64,000 bases of DNA from Trebonia sp963767685 (GCA_963767685.1 CAVYEZ010000001.1:62001-126000); one strand, 5' to 3'; shown: positions 40,801 through 49,583, numbered from the stretch's first letter. Numbers and translations: made by a program. The notes: generated by a model not told the origin, from the letters alone.

Positions 40801-43441
40801 GACGACAACGGCCCGGACGACGCCGGGCCTCGGCAAGGCCGCGGCGGCCTGGCAGTCGGCCCGCGACTCGCTGCTGGCCGCGTTCGCCCCCGAGCGCCGC
40901 TCGTCCCTGAGCGCGGACCTGGACGACTACGCGGAGGCCGACAACCTCATCCAGGCGCTGCGGCAGGACACCGCCGGGCAGGGGGAGTGGCACGCCTACC
41001 AGCGGGCCCGCGCGACGCTGGAAGCGCGCGGCCTGGGCCGCGCCGCCGCCTTCTGCGTGGCGCAGCGGGTACCGGCGGAGCAGGTGCCGCCGATCATCGA
41101 ACGGGCGCTGCTGCAGGGCTGGGCCGAGGACATCCTGCGCGGCGACCGGGCCCTGTCGGTGGCGCGCGCCGTGGAACGGGCCGCGCTCGTCGGCGAGTAC
41201 CGGAAGCTCGACGAGGCGCTGATCGAGAACGCCGTCGGGGACATCATCGTCGCGGCCAACGCCCGCCGCCCGCGCACCGACATCGGCGAGCCCGCCGTCA
41301 TCGCCCGCGAGGCGGGCAAGAAGAGAAGGCACATGCCGGTGCGGACGCTGCTCGAGCGCACGCGCAACGCGACGCTCGCGGTCAAGCCGTGCTTCATGAT
41401 GTCACCGCTCACCGTCAGCCAGTTCCTCCCGCCGGACCTGCGCTTCGACGTGGTCATCTTCGACGAGGCGAGCCAGATCCTGCCCGGCGACGCCATCAAC
41501 TGCGTCTACCGCGGCTCGTCGCTCATCCTGGCCGGCGACCAGAAGCAGCTGCCCCCGACCAGCTGGATGTTCGGCCGCGCGGGAGCGGACGACGGCGAGG
41601 AGTGGGCGGAGGACGCCGACGACACCGCCGACTTCGAGTCGGTCCTCGACCTCGCGAAGGGCGCCGGGGTCTTCCGCAACCTGAGCCTGCGCTGGCATCG
41701 CCGTTCCCGGCACGAGGCGCTGATCGCGTTCTCCAACTTCTCCTTCTACCGGGGAGAGATCATCACGTTCCCCGGCGCGGGCGGCGACGGCCCCGACGTC
41801 GGCGTCGAGTTGTTCCACGTCGAGGACGGCGTCTACCGGCGCGGCACGTCGCGGGACAACCCGGCCGAGGCGGCGAAGGTCGCCGAGCGGGTCATGCACC
41901 ACTACGCGACCCGCCCGGGCATGAGCCTCGGCGTGGTCGCCTTCAGCGAGGCGCAGGCCGCCGCGATCGAGACCGCCGTGACGGCCGCGCGCGCCGCCCG
42001 CCCGGACCTTGAGCAGTACTTCAACAGCGGCGACCGGCTGCGCGGCTTCTTCGTGAAGAACCTGGAGACGATCCAGGGCGACGAGCGTGACGTGCTGATC
42101 TTCTCGATCGGCTACGGCCCGGACGAGAACGGCAAGCTCACCATGAACTTCGGGCCGCTCATCAAGGCGGGCGGCTGGCGGCGGCTCAACGTCGCGATCA
42201 CTCGCGCCCACTACCGCAACGAGGTCGTTTCCAGCATCCGGGCCGGCGACATCCGCGGGTCCGCGTTCTCGGAGGGCGTCCGGCACCTGCGCCGGTACCT
42301 CGACTACGCCGAGCGCGGCATGCCCGCCCTCGCGCTCGAGGCCGGCCCCGGCGGCGACGCCGAGTCGCCGTTCGAGGAATCGGTCATCAACGTGATCCGC
42401 TCCTGGGGATACGAGGTAACCCCGCAGGTGGGGACCGCCGGGTACCGGATCGACATCGGGGTGCGCCACCCGGGCCAGCCGGGCGCGTTCTGCCTCGGCG
42501 TCGAGTGCGACGGCTACCAGTACCACTCGTCGCACGCCGCCCGCGACCGCGACCGGCTGCGGGAGGAGGTGCTGCGCGGCCTCGGCTGGCGGCTCCACCG
42601 GATCTGGGGCACCGCCTGGTACCGGAACCGCGACGGGGCCGAGACCAGCCTCCGCGCCGCCATCGAGCGGGCCGCCGCCGCCCCGGTGACCGGCCTGCTG
42701 CCCGGCACCCTGCTGGCCCACACGGGGGTCCCGGGGCCGCCCGTGATCGCCACGCGGGCGGTCGCCCTCGAACCGGTCCCCGCCTGGGTGACGCCGTACC
42801 AGACGGCGTCCCCGCCCCGGCTGCTGCCCTGGGTGGACCCGGGCGACACTGGTAGCGGCTACTACATGGTCGATAGCATCAGGCAGGTGGTCAAAACCGA
42901 AGGACCGGTGCACCTTGAGGTCCTGTACGGGCGGCTGCGGGACGCGTGGGACATCGGGCGCGTCACCAAGAACATTCGCTACAACATCGACAGTGCCATC
43001 GCGCAGGCGGACGTGATCAGGGACGGCGAGTTCCTCCTGCTCCCGGGCAACGGCGCGGTGGTGCGGGGCCCGGCCGCGGCCTGCCGGCGGACTATCGGCC
43101 AGGTGCACGACAGTGAACTGGACCTCGCCCTGGTGAAGCTGGTCAAGGACGCGGCCGGGATCGGCGCGGAGGAACTGACCGCGCTGGTGGCCAGGATCTT
43201 CGGCTGGGAGCGACGCGGCCCCGACATCACCGCCCGGCTGCGCCAGCGGATCGCCGCGCTGATCGACGGCGGCACCCTCAGCGGCACCCAGGACCGCCTG
43301 AGCCTGCCCCGCCCGGACTTACCTGAGTTCCTACCCCCAAGGAGGCGACGTGTACTCGGCCGAAATCAGCCGCGCCAACCCGACCTGCTTCGTGTTCCTC
43401 CTCGACCAGTCCCGGTCAATGGAGGACCGGATCGGCGGTGA
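37877..43441 (+). CDS. DUF4011-type SF1 helicase with Vsr/MTES_1575-like nuclease domain
   Basis: A protein of about 1854 residues. The N-terminus is DUF4011-like (KWRDSLVNLTGTNRLLNLK). Walker A GPPGTGKS is at about 313-320 and Walker B VVIFDEASQ at about 1196, separated by a very long helical insert. Further SF1 motifs are GDQKQLPPT (about 1220), ETIQGDERD (about 1397) and RRLNVAITRAH (about 1436). A PD-(D/E)XK nuclease follows (YRIDIGV ... LGVECDGYQYH, about 1495-1595), then a DUF3320-like winged region. It should unwind and cut nucleic acid. The GTG at 37877 has GGAGG. It resembles Hhe-type defence proteins and heads the TerY-P operon. The last 92 bases overlap the vWA gene. Confidence 0.85.
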   Translation: MPGYGDNHGLEAAVRRAIGKWRDSLVNLTGTNRLLNLKPSKTGMLVIARPEPAAVLAGVRNGRAYSFRALQADPPPEQSTQGRIHLDADRTPDDLGRILRGLYRRSTQAYLDQGLSVLYLAFGTLTWTDVDHTPYQSPLLLVPVRLEAAAPGTLPVLTPTEDDTIVNPALALKLDQFGVTLPAAETLDETEGENGQVFLARVRAAISDHKDWTVTEDLTLSCFSFAKEAMYRDLLDNEDLIAGHDAVRALALGAAQTAETAETSDRFVFDEIPDRDIDEKAPPEEVPLILDADSSQRACVAAALAGKSFVMDGPPGTGKSQTIANVIGVLLHAGKTVLFVSEKAAALDVVRDRLTDRGLGAYLLELHSAKATRKQVADELGRALVTEPVPPRTSGAMNPRLAAMRRGELNQYAEAMNRKRDPLKWSLHDVLGQIALLHEVPTAPLPAIDAEELTAERHSEILAAAQVLSGAWRPVRQGTSFAWRDVTQHGPMDFLLQQARSALATLSGLKAFNRELAEATGLTRPSDAPAFAALLDHLAARPAVVPGPWLTADRLAPVDDAIARLDSVLAAISAATDAATRAAGTDWQAIPPPATRPGLPDPGALFPRARDVSALRAGEVTVLAGQFRDDADLLANRAAALASLAGTLGLRPPVSFAAASDLLSVARLPELSVHPERTWLTPDGYRSATGAADALRAAADTLAAAEAAALTYYAPPALNEDAAALGARLTAHHGLGKLSGRYRADKKAVASFAAPGVSAEEAQRHLGLIVAAQDAARSQAAAEQAHARALGGYYAGRATNFTAVARALGVAETALRLVRGQDTALVADYLASPQDPALVNLAAAIARDLQAWRSAPGTPPELATGSIADAIAWLRAQRELLQATAAVTTTVGDAVGRPLTVGEARALVTLRDAADAAHGRLAASAGDFDDLLGGLYAGRQTDLPAVKYAFAWACRLRELGGGNGAGPLTEVQAKATTTARTTPGLGKAAAAWQSARDSLLAAFAPERRSSLSADLDDYAEADNLIQALRQDTAGQGEWHAYQRARATLEARGLGRAAAFCVAQRVPAEQVPPIIERALLQGWAEDILRGDRALSVARAVERAALVGEYRKLDEALIENAVGDIIVAANARRPRTDIGEPAVIAREAGKKRRHMPVRTLLERTRNATLAVKPCFMMSPLTVSQFLPPDLRFDVVIFDEASQILPGDAINCVYRGSSLILAGDQKQLPPTSWMFGRAGADDGEEWAEDADDTADFESVLDLAKGAGVFRNLSLRWHRRSRHEALIAFSNFSFYRGEIITFPGAGGDGPDVGVELFHVEDGVYRRGTSRDNPAEAAKVAERVMHHYATRPGMSLGVVAFSEAQAAAIETAVTAARAARPDLEQYFNSGDRLRGFFVKNLETIQGDERDVLIFSIGYGPDENGKLTMNFGPLIKAGGWRRLNVAITRAHYRNEVVSSIRAGDIRGSAFSEGVRHLRRYLDYAERGMPALALEAGPGGDAESPFEESVINVIRSWGYEVTPQVGTAGYRIDIGVRHPGQPGAFCLGVECDGYQYHSSHAARDRDRLREEVLRGLGWRLHRIWGTAWYRNRDGAETSLRAAIERAAAAPVTGLLPGTLLAHTGVPGPPVIATRAVALEPVPAWVTPYQTASPPRLLPWVDPGDTGSGYYMVDSIRQVVKTEGPVHLEVLYGRLRDAWDIGRVTKNIRYNIDSAIAQADVIRDGEFLLLPGNGAVVRGPAAACRRTIGQVHDSELDLALVKLVKDAAGIGAEELTALVARIFGWERRGPDITARLRQRIAALIDGGTLSGTQDRLSLPRPDLPEFLPPRRRRVLGRNQPRQPDLLRVPPRPVPVNGGPDRR

Positions 43442-44186
43442 GGACGGCGCGCAAAGCAAGGAAGACGTCGTCGCCGACGCGATCAACCGGCTGCTTCAGG
43501 AGCTGGCGATCAAGTGCGCCAAGGAGGAAGGCGTCCGGGACTACTTCTACGTCTCGGTCATCGGCTACGGCAAGACCGTCGGGCCGGCGCTGGCCGGCGC
43601 GCTCGCCGGGCGGGAGATCGTCCCGCTCAGCGAGGTGGCCGCGACCCCGGCCCGGCTCGAGGACCGGATCAAGAAGATCCCCGACGGCGCCGGCGGCCTC
43701 GTGGACCAGCCGATCAAGTTCCCGATCTGGGTCGATCCGGTCGCCAACGGCGGCACGCCGATGTCGCAGGCGCTCGCGCTGGCGCAGTCGGTCGTGTCGG
43801 CGTGGCTGCGGGACCACCCCGACTGCTTCCCGCCGGTCGTCTTGAACCTGACCGACGGCGAATCGACCGACGGCGACCCGACCGGGCCGGCCCGGTCGCT
43901 GCGGGACCTGGCCAGCACCGACGGTAACGTGCTGCTCTTCAACCTGCACGTGTCCTCGGACACCAGCCCCGCCGTCAGCTTCCCGGACGGCGAGTCCGTC
44001 CTGCCGAACAAGTACGCGCAGACGCTCTTCGACGTGTCCAGCGTGCTGCCGAACTACATGCGCACCTACGCGATGCAGCAGGGCTACTCGGTCTCCGGAG
44101 ACACCCGGGGCTTCGCCTTCAACGCGGACGTGACCTCGGTGGTCCAGTTCCTCGACATCGGTACCCGGGCCTCCGACCTGCGGTAG
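43350..44186 (+). CDS. TerY-like von Willebrand factor A protein
   Basis: A 278-residue vWA domain with a complete MIDAS: D19-x-S21-x-S23 (DQSRS), T136 (GGTPMSQAL) and D169 (NLTDGESTDG). Such proteins bind a divalent metal and partner proteins. In the TerY-P arrangement the vWA protein, a PP2C phosphatase and a kinase are encoded together, as here. The GTG start at 43350 has an AAGGAGG site inside the end of the helicase gene, with which it overlaps by 92 bases. No signal peptide; cytoplasmic. Confidence 0.87.
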   Translation: MYSAEISRANPTCFVFLLDQSRSMEDRIGGEDGAQSKEDVVADAINRLLQELAIKCAKEEGVRDYFYVSVIGYGKTVGPALAGALAGREIVPLSEVAATPARLEDRIKKIPDGAGGLVDQPIKFPIWVDPVANGGTPMSQALALAQSVVSAWLRDHPDCFPPVVLNLTDGESTDGDPTGPARSLRDLASTDGNVLLFNLHVSSDTSPAVSFPDGESVLPNKYAQTLFDVSSVLPNYMRTYAMQQGYSVSGDTRGFAFNADVTSVVQFLDIGTRASDLR

Positions 44187-44195
44187 CGGGGTGCG

Positions 44196-45002
44196 ATGGA
44201 CTGGCAGGTCAACGCCTTCAGGCTGCCGAAGATAGGCGCCTCGGACCCGGAGTGCGAGGACGCCTACTGGTGCGGGCCCGGGCCCGGCGGCGATGACGAC
44301 CCGCGATCCCTGCGGGTCGTCATCGCCGACGGGGCCAGCGAGTCGATGCTCGCCGGGCGCTGGGCCCGGTACCTGACCGAGGTGTTCGCAGCGGCGCCCG
44401 GGCACATCAGCACCGGGACCGGGTTCACCGCCGCGTACCAGCGGGCGGCGGCGGGGTGGGAGGCAGAGCTCGCCCGGTACCTCCAGGAGCGGGCCGACCG
44501 CGACTCCCCGATCCAGTGGTACGAGGAGCCCGGGCTCGCCCGCGGCGCCCACTCGACGCTGCTCGCGGCCGAGTTCCGCTGCTCGCCGGACGGCGAGGAC
44601 GCGTACTGGGCCGCCGCCGCGCTCGGCGACTCGTGCCTGTTCCAGGTGCGCGGGGGAGAGCTGCTAGACGCGGTCCCGATGTACGACAGCGCCGGCTTCG
44701 GTAACCAGCCCGCGCTGCTGAGCAGCAGCGGGACGGCGGCCGAGGTTCTCGGCCGCCACCTGAGCGTCAAGACCGGCAACCTTCGCCCGGGAGACACCTG
44801 CTACCTCGCCACCGACGCGTTGTCCGCCTGGTTCCTCAGGATGGCCGAGACCGGCGAGTCGTGGAGGGAGCCCTGGCGTCCGCTGCAGCTGCTTGACGAG
44901 GGCAACCAGGGTGAGTTCAGGGAACTGATCGGGAAGCTGCGCGATGACGGCGCGATCCGGGACGACGACACCACGCTGGTCCGCGTAGACATGGACCTGT
45001 GA
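44196..45002 (+). CDS. PP2C-like protein phosphatase of the TerY-P triad
   Basis: A 268-residue phosphatase of the PP2C/SpoIIE-like fold. It has ECEDAYW near the N-terminus, IADGASE (D45-G46, metal ligand region), GDSCLF, YLATDALSAWF and the C-terminal DDDTTLV. These are the usual metal-binding aspartates, slightly divergent from eukaryotic PP2C. It presumably reverses phosphorylation by the downstream kinase. It begins 9 bases after the vWA gene and ends 10 bases before the kinase gene, clearly one operon. Confidence 0.85.
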   Translation: MDWQVNAFRLPKIGASDPECEDAYWCGPGPGGDDDPRSLRVVIADGASESMLAGRWARYLTEVFAAAPGHISTGTGFTAAYQRAAAGWEAELARYLQERADRDSPIQWYEEPGLARGAHSTLLAAEFRCSPDGEDAYWAAAALGDSCLFQVRGGELLDAVPMYDSAGFGNQPALLSSSGTAAEVLGRHLSVKTGNLRPGDTCYLATDALSAWFLRMAETGESWREPWRPLQLLDEGNQGEFRELIGKLRDDGAIRDDDTTLVRVDMDL

Positions 45003-45012
45003 GGCCGCGGGA

Positions 45013-47163
45013 ATGGCCGGCGTGATCAGCTACCCGACCGGGCTCGACTACCAGCAGGCCCTGTACAACACCCGTCGCGCCTTCCGGGACCCCGCGCTCT
45101 GCGGCGGCGAGCCGGTGCTCAACCAGTTCGGCATGCCCAAGGCGATCGGCGGCAACTTCGCGAGCGTGTTCACCATTGACGGGACCGACGGGAACCGCTG
45201 GGCCGTGAAGTGCTTCACCCGCCCCGTGCCCGACCTGAGCGTGCGGTACCAGCACGTCAGCAAGGCGCTGAACCGGGTCACGAGCCCGTGGAAGGTGGAA
45301 TTCCAGTACCTGCAAGACGGCGTGCTGTGCGAGGGCGCGCCTTACCCGGTGCTCAAGATGGAGTGGGTCGAGGCGACGAGCCTGCTGCCGTACGTGGAGG
45401 CGCACCTCTGGGATCGGGAAACCATGGCGGGCCTGGCGGAAAAGTTCGGCGACCTGGTGCGCGACCTGTCCCGTCACGGCATCGCCCACGGCGACCTGCA
45501 GCACGGCAACATCCTGGTCACGCCGTCGGGTCAACTGAAGCTCATCGACTACGACGGGATGTACGTCCCCGGGCTTGACGGCCTGGGCGCGAGCGAGCTC
45601 GGGCACGCCAACTACCAGTCACCGCTCAGGACCAGGAACACCTGGGGCCCGGACATCGACCGCTTCTCCAGCTGGGTCATCTACACGTCGCTCGCCGCGC
45701 TGGCCGTCGATCCCCTGCTGTGGCGGGCCTTGCACGTGGACGGCGACGAGACCCTGCTGTTCCGTAAGAGCGACTTCACCGACCGCGACGCCTCCCAGGC
45801 GCGCTTTGCGCTGGCGAACAGCTCGGAGGAAAGGCTCCGTCAGGTCGCCGGCACCATTGACTTCCTCTGGGCACCGGACCTGGCCGCGATCCCGTCCCTG
45901 GGCGGGCCAGCCACGGCAAGTCAGGGCACGGCGAGCCACGCCACGGCAAACCTGCGCGCACCATCCGGAACCGGCTGGCTGCGACAGCACCAGGCGACGG
46001 CGGGCATGCCGGTCACCACGGCCAGCGCCGCCGGCGACACCGAGGCCGCCGCCGAGGCGCCGCCAATCGGCGCCGCCGCGTGGCTGACGACCCACGTTCC
46101 CGTGGACCCGAACCGCGAATTCTCCCGGCCAAGGACTTCCATCCGGATCAGCGGCGCGGTGCTGCTGTGCCTCATCGTGCTGGGCGCCGCGCTGCCGGAC
46201 CTGCGCGGCCTCGACGCCCCGCTGGTCGTGATCACCTGGGCCGTCACCTTCGCCGCTTACCGGTCCACTCCCGACGGCCGCGACCGCCGGCGCAGCCGCC
46301 GCGTTTTCCGCGAGCACCGGTCCGCGGCCGCGAAGGCGGCCAGAACGGTTTCCGCCCTGGAGCGGGCCAGGCGCAAGGTCGTTCAGGAGGCCGACGACCA
46401 GCGGGCCGCGGTCGAGAGAAAAGCGGACCGGGCGCGCGCGGACGAGCAGCAGGAGAACGCCGACGTCAACGACCGGCTCGACCGGGAAATCCAGCGGCTG
46501 AGCATCCGGATCAGCGTGCTGCAAAGCCAGGAGGACGCCGAGGCGGTTAGCGCCCTGGCCGCCCTGCAGCAGGCTCATGTCGACGAGCGCCTGCGGGCGG
46601 CGCCGGTGAAGACGTCCGGCGTCCGTGGCATCGGCCCCGCGCGGGCCTCGACCCTGGCCGGGTACGGGATCTACACCGCGGCGGACATCGGCGCCGTCTA
46701 CGGGCCGGCGATCGTGCGCAGGGACGGGGTGTCGGTCAGCCCGCGCGGGATCGGCCAGGGGCGGGCGGCGGCGCTGTACTCGTGGCGGCTCAACGTTGAG
46801 GCCAGGGCCCGGATGACCCAGCCAACGGTGCTGCCGCGAGCGCAACGGCAGGGGATCGCCTACCGCTACGCCCAGCGGCGGCAGTCCCTGAAGGACGACC
46901 AGGTCGCCGCCCGCGGGCGGGCGTCCCTCGAGCTAACCAGCGTGCGCAACAAGTGGGCGGCGACGCACAACGGCATCGCGCAGGAACTGCAGCTAGCTAA
47001 GGAGCGGCTCGAGGCGCTGCGAACCGCCCCCAACCCGGAGCTCGCCGCCGCCCGCAAGCGATCGGAAACGGCGAACTGGCAACGCGATTTCGCGAAGCTG
47101 GAGCTCAACCGCTACCACCGGATCCGCTACTCGCGCTACCTCAAAAGGCTGGTCACCGGCTGA
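45013..47163 (+). CDS. Ser/Thr-type kinase with membrane anchor, coiled coil and HhH
   Basis: A 716-residue protein. The kinase lobe spans about 30-285 with Lys66 (AVKC), catalytic HGDLQHGN (D161, N166) and DYDG (D179) replacing DFG, typical of TerY-P kinases. Two hydrophobic segments (about 379-397 and 402-417) form a membrane hairpin. A long Arg/Glu-rich coiled coil (430-530) follows, then a helix-hairpin-helix (VRGIGPARASTLAGYGI, about 537-553) and another coiled coil. Combining a membrane hairpin with a DNA-binding-type HhH is unusual. As the last gene of the operon it probably phosphorylates the vWA protein, the helicase or both. Confidence 0.85.
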   Translation: MAGVISYPTGLDYQQALYNTRRAFRDPALCGGEPVLNQFGMPKAIGGNFASVFTIDGTDGNRWAVKCFTRPVPDLSVRYQHVSKALNRVTSPWKVEFQYLQDGVLCEGAPYPVLKMEWVEATSLLPYVEAHLWDRETMAGLAEKFGDLVRDLSRHGIAHGDLQHGNILVTPSGQLKLIDYDGMYVPGLDGLGASELGHANYQSPLRTRNTWGPDIDRFSSWVIYTSLAALAVDPLLWRALHVDGDETLLFRKSDFTDRDASQARFALANSSEERLRQVAGTIDFLWAPDLAAIPSLGGPATASQGTASHATANLRAPSGTGWLRQHQATAGMPVTTASAAGDTEAAAEAPPIGAAAWLTTHVPVDPNREFSRPRTSIRISGAVLLCLIVLGAALPDLRGLDAPLVVITWAVTFAAYRSTPDGRDRRRSRRVFREHRSAAAKAARTVSALERARRKVVQEADDQRAAVERKADRARADEQQENADVNDRLDREIQRLSIRISVLQSQEDAEAVSALAALQQAHVDERLRAAPVKTSGVRGIGPARASTLAGYGIYTAADIGAVYGPAIVRRDGVSVSPRGIGQGRAAALYSWRLNVEARARMTQPTVLPRAQRQGIAYRYAQRRQSLKDDQVAARGRASLELTSVRNKWAATHNGIAQELQLAKERLEALRTAPNPELAAARKRSETANWQRDFAKLELNRYHRIRYSRYLKRLVTG

Positions 47164-47269
47164 CGTGACTCCAGTCGGCCGGACGTCGGGGCACCTACGG
47201 CAGGAAAGTACCGGTGATTGTCATTGCTGCCACTAGTGCGAACCGGGCCTCGTGGCGGAGGCTTAAGGC

Positions 47270-48252
47270 ATGGCCCGGTTGACCTCCGACGCGACGACCG
47301 GGTCGCGTGACCCGGCCAAGACGCCGGGCGGCGGCCGCGCCGGCTTCTCTGCCTGGGCTGCGCTCCTGGTGGTCTGGGTCGTCTGGGGCTCGACCTACCT
47401 GGCGATCCGGGTGGCGGACCGGTCTATCCAGCCGTTCGAGATGGCCGCCGCGAGATACCTGACGGCCGGAGCGGTGCTCTACCCGCTGGCGTTGCTCGGC
47501 AGCCGCCGCCGGCGGGCGGCGGCCCCGACGGCGGCACCGGGTCCGGCCGGGGGGCGGGCCTCGTCGCGGCTCGCCCAGTGGGGCGGGATGGCGGTGGTGG
47601 GCACGCTGCTGCTTGCCTTCGGCAACGGCGGCGTGTCCTATGCGGAGCAGACCCTGCCCTCGGGGCTGGCCGCGCTGCTGGTCGCCAGCGTCCCGCTGTG
47701 GATGGCCCTCGCCGACCGGGTCATCAACGGGCGGCGGATCCCGCCGCTGGGCTGGATCGCGCTGGTCCTCGGCCTAGCCGGGATCGCCGTCCTGGCCCGG
47801 CCTTCCGGGAACGGCGCGGTGTTCCCGGTCCTGGTCGTCCTCGGGGCCAGCGTCAGCTGGGGCATCGGGTCCGTGCTGGCCGGCGGCTGCCCGCGCCTGC
47901 CAGCCCGCTGGTGGGCAGCGCGATGGAGATGCTGACCGGAGGGATCGTGCTCACCGGGCTGGCGGCTGCCACCGGCGAGCTGGCGCGCACCGATCCCGCG
48001 CACGTCACCGCGCAGTCACTGCTCGGGCTGCTCTACCTCATCGGTCCGGGCTCACTGCTGGCCCTGACCTGCTACGTGATCGCGCTGCGGCGGCTCCCGA
48101 CCGCCGTGGTGTCCACCTACGCCTACGTCAACCCGGTCGTGGCGGTCTCGCTGGGCGCGCTGTTCCTCGGCGAGCGGCCCACGATCGCTACGCTGCTCGG
48201 CGGCGTGATCGTGGTCCTCTCGGTAGCGCTGCTCCTCATCCGCCGAACGTGA
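47270..48252 (+). pseudogene. EamA/DMT transporter gene with a one-base frameshift
   Basis: The N-terminal half (WAALLVVWVVWGSTYLAIRVADR ... VSWGIGSVLA) and C-terminal half (RRLPAPASPLVGSAMEMLTGG ... YAYVNPVVAVSLGALFLGERPTI) are in different frames. One missing C at about 47879-47881 (GCCGGCGG where GCCCGGCGG is expected) joins them. Otherwise the protein is a normal ten-helix EamA transporter of about 326 residues, paralogous to 7072-8064. It is either a recent pseudogene or a base-call error in a short C run. Confidence 0.85.
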
Positions 48253-48258
48253 TTAGCG

Positions 48259-48435
48259 GTGTCCCCGGTCGCGCAGCCCCCAGACCGGTCATCCGGCTAC
48301 CGCCCCTACGAAGCCACCCGGGCCTTCTGGGAACGCAACGGCTTCATCCACGTCGACACGATCGACCCGCTGCCCGGCTGGCCGCCAGGCAACCCGGCCG
48401 CAATTTACGTAGCCGCACTCCGCCCAACCCGATGA
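48259..48435 (+). pseudogene. C-terminal fragment of a GNAT acetyltransferase
   Basis: The 58-codon frame ends with YRPYEATRAFWERNGFIHVD, then PLPGWPPGNPAAIYVAALRP and a stop. This is the last helix and strand of a GNAT fold (Y-x-A-T-x-A-F-W-E-x-N-G-F). The N-terminal acetyl-CoA-binding part is missing. The remainder of 48436-48640 shows no gene. Confidence 0.72.
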
Positions 48436-48640
48436 CAAATCGGACCGTCGCGCTACGCTTTGGGTAGGTTACGGCCAGAGGAAGCATCAGCAATGGCTGG
48501 TCCCGGATACTGGATGGCGGCAAGCGCAGGAGACCGCGGCCGCCTGCGGGTGCCGGACGCCGACCGTGATCGGGCGGTCCGCACGTGAACAACGACCGCC
48601 GGCCTGGTTTTGAGGGCCGCCAGGGCCTGGCCTCAGTGAC

Positions 48641-49528
48641 CTAGGCGGCGTCGATGCCGTCGACGAAGCCGAGGACGGCCTTGGCCAGCTCTTCGGGGGC
48701 CTCCATGGCGGCGTAGTGGCCGACGCCGTCGAGCTGGACGGAACTGATCCCCGCTGACGCGGCCTGGGACATGGTGCTGGCCGTGAACGGGCCGCCGCCG
48801 GCCCCGACCGCGAGCACGGGCACGGTCAGCCCGGGGGACGCGGCCAGGGCCTTGAGCTCGGGCCCTTCCCGAAGCAACGACCGGTAGAGGCCGGCCGCGC
48901 CGCGCCAGCCGTCCGGGCGTGCGTAGGTGCGGGCGAAGTCGTCGATGTCGGCATCGGTGACCGCGCCCGGCACGGCGGTCATGGACGGGAACGCGTACTG
49001 CCCGAGGAACTCGCGCTCACGGCCGGCCAGGAGCATCTCGGGAATGCCGGGCGCGGCGAGGACCCCGATGTGCCAGGCGCCGCTGCGGGCGAAGTCGGCC
49101 AGCATCTCCCAGCCGAAGCCGGGCAGGCTCGTCTCGATGGCGGTGAGGCTGAGCACGTCCTCCGGGTGGGTGGCGGCCAGCCGGAAGACCGTCGCCCCGC
49201 TGATGTCCTGCCCCGTCAGGTGGACCGGGCCGTGGCCGAGGTGCTCGATCAGCTGGTGCAGGTCCTCGGCCGACGCCTTGCTGTCGTAGTCGCCTGGCGC
49301 GGCGTCCGAGTCACCGAAGCCGCGCAGGTCCACGGCGAAGACCCGGTGGCTGGCGGCGAGCAGGGGGATGAGCTTGCGGAAGGCCCTCCAGGTCTCGGGG
49401 AACCCGTGGACCAGCAGGACCGGGGACCCGGTGGTCCCGGCGGCAGCGTAGTGCAGGGTCGTTCCGTTGACGTGGCCGCGGTGGTGGGTGATCTCGGGGA
49501 CGGTGAGGCTCGCTGGCGCGGCAGCCAT
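48641..49528 (-). CDS. Epoxide hydrolase-like alpha/beta hydrolase
   Basis: A 295-residue protein with HGFPETW (41-47, oxyanion), the nucleophile motif GQDISG (D108, an Asp nucleophile as in epoxide hydrolases) and the C-terminal catalytic His (LDGVGHYAAMEAPEEL). The family hydrolyses epoxides or haloalkanes; the natural substrate is unknown. It is divergent from a MarR gene, with a double palindrome between them, so it is probably induced by its substrate. Confidence 0.87.
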   Translation of the reverse strand: MAAAPASLTVPEITHHRGHVNGTTLHYAAAGTTGSPVLLVHGFPETWRAFRKLIPLLAASHRVFAVDLRGFGDSDAAPGDYDSKASAEDLHQLIEHLGHGPVHLTGQDISGATVFRLAATHPEDVLSLTAIETSLPGFGWEMLADFARSGAWHIGVLAAPGIPEMLLAGREREFLGQYAFPSMTAVPGAVTDADIDDFARTYARPDGWRGAAGLYRSLLREGPELKALAASPGLTVPVLAVGAGGGPFTASTMSQAASAGISSVQLDGVGHYAAMEAPEELAKAVLGFVDGIDAA

Positions 49529-49545
49529 GTCTCTCTCCTTATTTC

Positions 49546-49583
49546 GACAGTCTGACTGTCTAATAATAGACAGTCAGACTGTC
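49546..49583. promoter_or_regulatory. Double palindromic operator between epoxide hydrolase and MarR
   Basis: GACAGTCTGACTGTC (49546-49560) and GACAGTCAGACTGTC (49569-49583) are each 15-base palindromes around one central base. Extended by TA/TA they form a perfect 17-base inverted repeat with an ATAA spacer. Two regulator dimers could bind side by side and cover both promoters. Confidence 0.85.

Noticed and set aside
38978..41332. 784-residue open frame opposite the helicase gene
   Set aside because: Low-complexity Arg/Gly-rich translation with no motif. It mirrors the high-GC codon bias of the real helicase gene on the other strand.
41402..43108. 568-residue open frame opposite the 3' part of the helicase gene
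   Set aside because: The same antisense artefact of high-GC coding sequence; no recognisable domain.
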